Of a stretch of 64,000 nt of DNA, positions 59,801 to 64,000 are shown in pieces. The DNA comes from Ectocarpus siliculosus (lineage: Eukaryota > Sar > Phaeophyceae > Ectocarpales > Ectocarpaceae). Position 1 is the first letter of the stretch. Every line of letters begins with the position of its first letter. The stretch spans positions 3,505,899 through 3,569,898 of the forward strand of contig FN649733.1 in the NCBI GenBank assembly GCA_000310025.1, written 5' to 3'. The translations under genes were made by a program, and so were the position numbers. The notes beneath the pieces are model-generated. The model made no database searches. It was not told the origin of the DNA and saw only the letters and a program-made list of their open reading frames with translations.

Positions 59801-61775
59801 AACCAACAAGCATCAGACAGCTGTTATGGGCGCAACGATAACGAATACGCTACTTGTGCTTCCAGGGAAAAAAGAGCGGGCGTAATGGATCGTACAATTG
59901 TATTGCCGATTACCTTGCAGATTTTTCCGTCTTTATTTCGATAGTCGCGGCACGCCGTCTTGGGTTTTCAACATGTTGCCCCACACAACAAGTGTGAGGC
60001 GAAAGTTGGCAACTCGACGTTTTCTCGACCCTGTTTTCTCATCGGCGCCGTCTCAACAACAGGTCCTTGTGAATGAGCTGGTGATTCCTGCAGCGTTCGA
60101 TTGGTTCACAGTATGTTATTGAGATTGTTGTTTTTGTCGGGTAAAGTACCTTGAGGGAGTGTCAAACGATCCATACTTAGCTCATGGCCCGTTCCCCACA
60201 GTTTTGGATAGGCCCGTTCTAACGCCAGTGGCGAAAGCTTTCCGACGTAATTTTGGGTCCGCTCGGTTTTCTGACGTCGCAGGTAGGTTGTTTCCTCAAG
60301 ACAATTCTCCAACTCCCGGGACGACGTTCGGTATCAAAACACCCCGTGTGACTGGGCGTGGTACTGTTGACATTTGTTTTCATCGGAAAAAACTATGGCA
60401 GGCACTCCGATCGTGAAACAAGAGGGAGTATGAGGCAAAGGTGCAGGTGTTGGCTGAACGTACTCCAGTTGACTGTTGTGTAGAGCTGCTACATCAGCCA
60501 TCGGTCACGCTGCAACTTACATCATTAGCATGATCTGACATATAGTGACCATGATTCAGCTCATCAACCAACCGTGGTTGGGCGAAAGGGACCAAATACA
60601 CAATCTGGCGCGGGTGTACCAATCTTTCAACCAGCGTGGCACTCCCTGTACCCGTTTCCTCGATTTTGGTAGGTACAAGACACTCGTCGTACAAACCACC
60701 GACCTCTCCCTAACGGTCGACAGCGACCACGGCTCGTTGCCTTCTGCCGCACCTGGAACGGTAGAAGTTTGCAGACCCGTCGGAGGAGACGTGATCAGCC
60801 AGAGAGGTGATCGCGTGAACGTTGTTCCAATACTTCATCTTTTGGGCGTCGCGATGCCCGAAACAGGTCACTATTGGGCTTAAAGGAGCCCTGTTTTCAA
60901 TATTGTTTGTGTATACAACGAACAAGCAAGTTCTCGAACCGTCATTTCTTGGTCACCAATCGAACTTCCTGTCTCGAGGACTTCACGATTGTTGTTATGA
61001 ATATGGCATCTCCTCGTCATGAGTAACATTTAATTCCACCTCGAATCTCGCCGGTTTGTTGAAAACCTCGGGGCGGCACCGGGACATGTGGAGACCAGGT
61101 CTAAGGGGTCCTGGAATCTTAGCTGTTGGGGCCGAGCACGGAAGGGGTCTCCGCGACACCAGGTGACATGCGCGACATGCTGCATCGATGTATAGCCTTT
61201 TTTCGTTGTCTTGGTCTTAGTGCGCTACCCAAGGGACCCAATGAAGTCACCACAACCGCTCAAATCTACTGCACCACTTACCCAAGCTGGAAAAAGCGTG
61301 GAAGGAAAATGCGTCAATTCAGTCGAATCAGGCAGAAGAATGAAGATTCTGTGATGAAAAGATCAGTCACTATCGACCACATCACAACCCGATTCGGGGT
61401 TCGAACACCCGGCTTCAGGATCATGTGCGGTTCACACGTGTTCCACCTGATCAAGACCAGACTTCATCTACCCTAAGTTCCCGTAGCCGATACTTCACAC
61501 CCAGACAATTGTCCCCCCGGCGTTAGGCTTTTGAACCAATAATACCGCTGTGTCAACCAACCTGTCCTGCTTCTGTATGCTGAGTCCCCCATTCATCATG
61601 AGCTCCTCTTTGAACAAGTGTGTCCTCTGCACTGTTGCTCAACTGGTGTTGTCTACGCAGAGCCCTCGTGGGGAAGAGCTTGAAGAGGTATCAGAAGAGA
61701 CAGGCAAAGTGGGAAGAGTCGAGAAGGAGACAGGCGTACATGCAGCACCACCAGAACATAGCGTCGCAGAATTAG
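38887..61775 (+). CDS. Giant IQ-motif and TPR-like protein gene
   Basis: Plus-strand exons with fitting phases: 38887-39076, 39765-39962, 40216-40329, (frame-ambiguous) to 40502, 40733-41578, 41932-42018, 42193-42385, 42674-42790, 43065-43234, 43605-43731, about 44531-45084, about 45137-45381, about 45798-46049, 46239-46465, 47228-47312, 47670-48437, about 48618-48690, 49150-49541, 50556-50669, 56626-56778, 57073-57171, 57393-57578, 58188-58280, 58794-58937, 59197-59304, 59494 to about 59610, 60063-60110, 60147-60282, 60546-60668, and possibly 61661-61775 (ends RQAYMQHHQNIASQN, stop). Most junctions in 41.9-43.7 and 56.6-60.1 kb are phase 0. The product would exceed 2,000 residues and bind calmodulin-like proteins through IQ motifs. 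The true start and end, and whether 38.9-50.7 and 56.6-61.8 kb are one gene or two, are open. Confidence 0.6.
42674..43731 (+). other. IQ-motif cluster I (three exons)
   Basis: Exons 42674-42790 (39 codons), 43065-43234 (56 codons plus 2) and 43605-43731 (1 plus 42 codons) join in phase. They carry IQRAWRGYLARAAF, IQRIFRGWRGK, VITALGRGFQGRQEARRL, IQRHFRTRAARR and VQAVWRGSAARRRF, all fitting the IQxxxRGxxxR pattern that binds calmodulin or EF-hand light chains. The spacing of the motifs suggests a continuous helix. Confidence 0.85.
45456..45488. repeat. CT microsatellite
   Basis: A run of ct dinucleotides broken by ccc and ttt in an intron of the IQ gene, downstream of the donor near 45381. 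Confidence 0.75.
46470..46720. repeat. Foldback element with nested inverted repeats
   Basis: Four copies of a 21-22 base box (ggcatccgcttcgtaggcgga type) lie at 46489-46510 and 46550-46570 in one orientation and 46615-46636 and 46683-46703 in the other. The inner arms extend to about 45 bases each (46528-46572 against 46613-46664, ctcaaacgg..cgttggcttg..). The outer pair nests around them. It lies wholly in the intron between exons ending 46465 and starting 47228. This is typical of a foldback or MITE-type element; no target duplication was established. Confidence 0.75.
47670..48437 (+). other. Glutamine-rich exon of the IQ gene
   Basis: Exactly 256 codons in phase 0, from acceptor ctatgacag|ata to donor gctgag|gtacga. 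It encodes a basic start (RVFSSFYRVRSRLL), a Pro/Thr region, a long Gln/Glu/His tract (residues about 55-110, short QQQQ runs), then KSILVDTPLGKILTPSSPKR and RIANRVVTAVREGTKIIMR, and a Ser/Gly-rich end. A competing frame at 47654-47845 (SFRACIQLLLSGTIKVVDD) is open but does not fit the phases. Confidence 0.7.
50902..51132. repeat. Tandem repeat ending in a Pol III B-box-like site and T9 run
   Basis: Two copies of a unit of about 70 bases (gggggcaggttgc..gtgtaccctctc..gttg.gca) lie side by side from about 50920 and 51005. Just downstream GGTTCAATTCC (51102-51112) matches the tRNA B-box consensus exactly, and nine T follow at 51124-51132, like a Pol III terminator. I could not fold a proper cloverleaf, so this may be a tRNA-derived SINE relic rather than a tRNA gene. 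It lies in the 6-kb intron of the IQ gene. Confidence 0.4.
52673..53384 (-). CDS. Candidate opposite-strand exons nested in the IQ-gene intron
   Basis: On the minus strand 53384-53346 (VLEQYVLTDIKTK, donor aag|gtgggc) and 52833-52673 (acceptor cctag|gag, donor gg|gtaaac) join in phase 0. The second encodes ESFLRFGLEYVGPILAA, then AKRYLKPCLFADEG and a Gly/Asp tail. The first border set is weak. No family is recognised. An overlapping plus-strand frame (52561-52953) is also open, so strand is not settled. Confidence 0.35.
56100..56395. repeat. Minisatellite, about five copies of a 59-61 base unit
   Basis: Units beginning (a/c)accaggaggtctggcc..gttgtggctgcctcccaacctgtgt start near 56102, 56161, 56220, 56280 and 56341. 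Divergence grows towards the right end. The array lies directly upstream of the exon starting 56626 and appears intronic. Confidence 0.8.
57073..58280 (+). other. IQ-motif cluster II (three exons)
   Basis: Exons 57073-57171 (33 codons), 57393-57578 (62 codons) and 58188-58280 (31 codons), all phase 0 at both ends, with donors gtacgt, gtattg and gtactt. They carry VLQRAFGGLLARSKCRL, CIQGAWKGRKLQIKL and VVQRCFRRLEAKRAAEK. The middle exon adds a charged helix RRLLEEDILRQKESDAAR. The upstream exon 56626-56778 and downstream 58794-58937 and 59197-59304 are also phase 0; 58794-58937 is beta-like (VLTVYHGGTVISGVPLMLSV). Confidence 0.82.
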
Positions 61776-64000
61776 TTGGAATACATATTCGGACACATGT
61801 GTACTAAACGCGAGCGTTGTGTCAGACCCCTGACGAGTCTCCGGAATGCGAAGGTTTACCATTGGTGGGGACTATCAGCCAGGAAACCCCTCGACAGCGG
61901 GAAGCTGTGACATGAGAATGTTCATGATGCTGTTCAGAATGCTCGACGGCAAAAGAGAAATGACCATGGCCACCTAGTGGCGGGTCAAAGGAATTCGCGA
62001 GCCAGATGGCACCGCGGCGTGCGACTTGCGTGCCCAGTATCCCCAACAAAACGCTTGCCCTGCGGGCCATTGTTTTCTCATACCTCTGTGGGATGGAAAA
62101 ATTCCACCACTACGATGCTGCATCACAGTGTCATAGTACTTCGAGCAAAATCTCCGCGTCTTGCGCTCGAATCTTTTACGCAGAGACGCACAGCAAGGTA
62201 TCATGACCTGGTGAATGCATGCCATATTTGGGCGGTTTGCTTAGTGTAGCTCGTACGATGCGTATGGCTTCCGCCGGAGACGGGTATTCAGAGAAAAATA
62301 AACATGATAGTCCACATAGTCTGTACTTTTCAACTGCTCGAACACGTTTGATTTTTTTGTGGCTGCCAATGAGTAGGAAGTGTTATGTCCAGGGCACTTT
62401 AGGTGTCGAAAAGTACGGGTTGTCCCTAGGAAGCAAGAACCCGCGCACCTGCGAGGATACGCGAGAGGTATTAGGGGGACACGTCGAAGCTGCCGAACAA
62501 CCAAAACTGTCACTGTCGGACGTAGGGGCTTTTTAACCTGCAACACCTGCCATAACAACGGCGGCAGGTTGTATGCCATGTCTCCCAAGCTTGTCCCGTC
62601 TTGTCGACGGGGTCGTTGATAGGGATCCCCTCGCAACGGAGACTGTGCTCATCGTGACCACTCTTCCCCAAGCTCTCTCTCTCCTGTACTATGGACGGTA
62701 CCGCGGCTGCGGTGCACGCAAGCTCACCTACGTGGATTGTACTATCACCAGCGTTCATGAAATAAATGTGCCCCCTCTTTATATAGGATTTAGCATGGGA
62801 TTATTTATATTGGAAATTGTATGGCGTTTTTTTTTTTTTGGGGGGGGGGGCTTCGTACCCACACCCCCACACCCCCGGAGAGGTCCAAAATAAAGTTTTG
62901 TCGTGGAGGGGTCTGAATTTGTTTTGAGCACGCTTTGTTTGTCTTCCCAACCCTCTTTCACCCCGACAATGATGACTCTCTCTTGCGCCATCAGGTTAGA
63001 ATCGGCGTTTGTAACTGTTTTATGCTACTGCTAGTGGCTTCTAGTCTATGTGCGTGTTGCAAGTGCGGTAATTAGGGAGCATTCAAGAAGCAAAGTATGT
63101 TTTTAGAAAACTGTAGGGTTCCCTTCACTCATCACCTACTACCTGCTGTATGTGTAGCCCGCATGCGTCGGAACACACAGCTTCACTATTAAGTCTATCA
63201 ATTAAATCATAGACTTAATCAAACATTGTTAGTCATTTGGAACCCAAACCCGTGCAAGCCCGTGCCGTCTAGAAGTTGAATTATTTAACACTTTCGCCCG
63301 GTCTACATATGACAATGAACGTTGCCAAACTTGTCGGTCATCAATTTTGAACAACCGAGAACGCAACAAACACATATATATATAATATTTGATATAATAT
63401 TTGGTAACTTTTCATGCTTCAGCGTGTCTTTCTCTCGCCCCAGCGAGTCTTTTCTCGCGGTTCCTCCTCAGGGGCACGCAGGAGGCTCGTCGGTACATTA
63501 ACGCCTGTGCCCGGAGCTCGGTAGGCCTCCGTGGCGCGTGTGGTTGACGGCTAAAGTTACGAAAACTGCATTCCGCGCTGACAAAGCCTGGCGAACCAAT
63601 TCTGAAACCTATCAAACCTATCAAATACGACGGTTTGAAATATTTGCCTCTTGCTTCTCCACTTTAATTTGTTCATTCATTCGTTCGATGATTCATGGCT
63701 GTGACTCTTCGTGTCATCGCATTGTCCAACAGCAGTACCCACGTTTACTACTACACTTCGCAGCGGGCCAAGTGTAGAGAAGTCTGAGAGTATGTATCCA
63801 GCCGCAGTGTTAAACATGCCCCATTTGGGGTGTTGTTTCGGCTTGAAATTCGGTTCTCATCGAAAATCTGCCATCATCAATCAAAGACAACATGGAAGTC
63901 TGAGTTTTCGCTGCCAAAATACTGTCCGCTCGAGCTGGCTCCAATTCAATGTAGAATAACTACGTGCGCGATGTTTTGTGCGGAAATACAAGCGTTGTAC
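61776..64000. other. No supported gene
   Basis: Downstream of the possible last IQ-gene exon. It holds a T/G homopolymer (about 62827-62850) followed by C-rich cacccccacacccc, an AT-rich stretch (63372-63405) and short ORFs without splice support. Confidence 0.4.

Overview
The window looks like nuclear DNA of a photosynthetic stramenopile, most likely a brown alga such as Ectocarpus. This is inference. It rests on small exons separated by introns of 0.3-6 kb, GT/AG splice borders, a heterokont-type bipartite plastid leader with an SA|F motif, and one 100-N scaffold gap. No ORF in the window looks like an intact bacterial-style gene. I rebuilt genes by reading exons between plausible splice sites and checking that intron phases match.

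Left part (1-14.4 kb): an internal exon of a low-complexity protein with repeated LF motifs (226-1157, +); a nucleus-encoded, apparently plastid-targeted protein of unknown family (2381-4726, -); and a six-exon Rab GTPase of the Rab2/4/14 group (8748-14423, -), the best-resolved gene here, with all phases consistent and 203 residues. The scaffold gap sits in its first intron inside a poly-C-associated repeat.

Middle part (14.4-24 kb): no supported gene, but several duplicated repeats, including an A-m-B / A-m'-B tandem arrangement at 20.9-22.5 kb and a degenerate telomere-like stretch.

Right part: two large divergent genes. On the minus strand (37749 to about 24017) lies an unrecognised gene of at least a dozen exons. 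One exon of about 3.2 kb carries seven tandem repeats of about 72 residues, each starting with the same amphipathic helix; this is the best candidate for something undescribed. On the plus strand (about 38.9 to 61.8 kb) lies a gene of more than 25 exons with at least eight IQ (calmodulin-binding) motifs in two clusters, a TPR-like block, a glutamine-rich exon and a C-terminal beta-rich region. Its 6-kb intron holds tandem repeats with a Pol III-type B-box, and candidate opposite-strand exons. A foldback element sits in another of its introns.

The genes do not form a pathway. If both hypotheses hold, the two large genes would be scaffold proteins for second-messenger signalling (calmodulin; possibly PKA-type docking), and Rab and the LF-motif protein would relate to membrane traffic. 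Gene ends, some exon borders and all product roles beyond the Rab are provisional.
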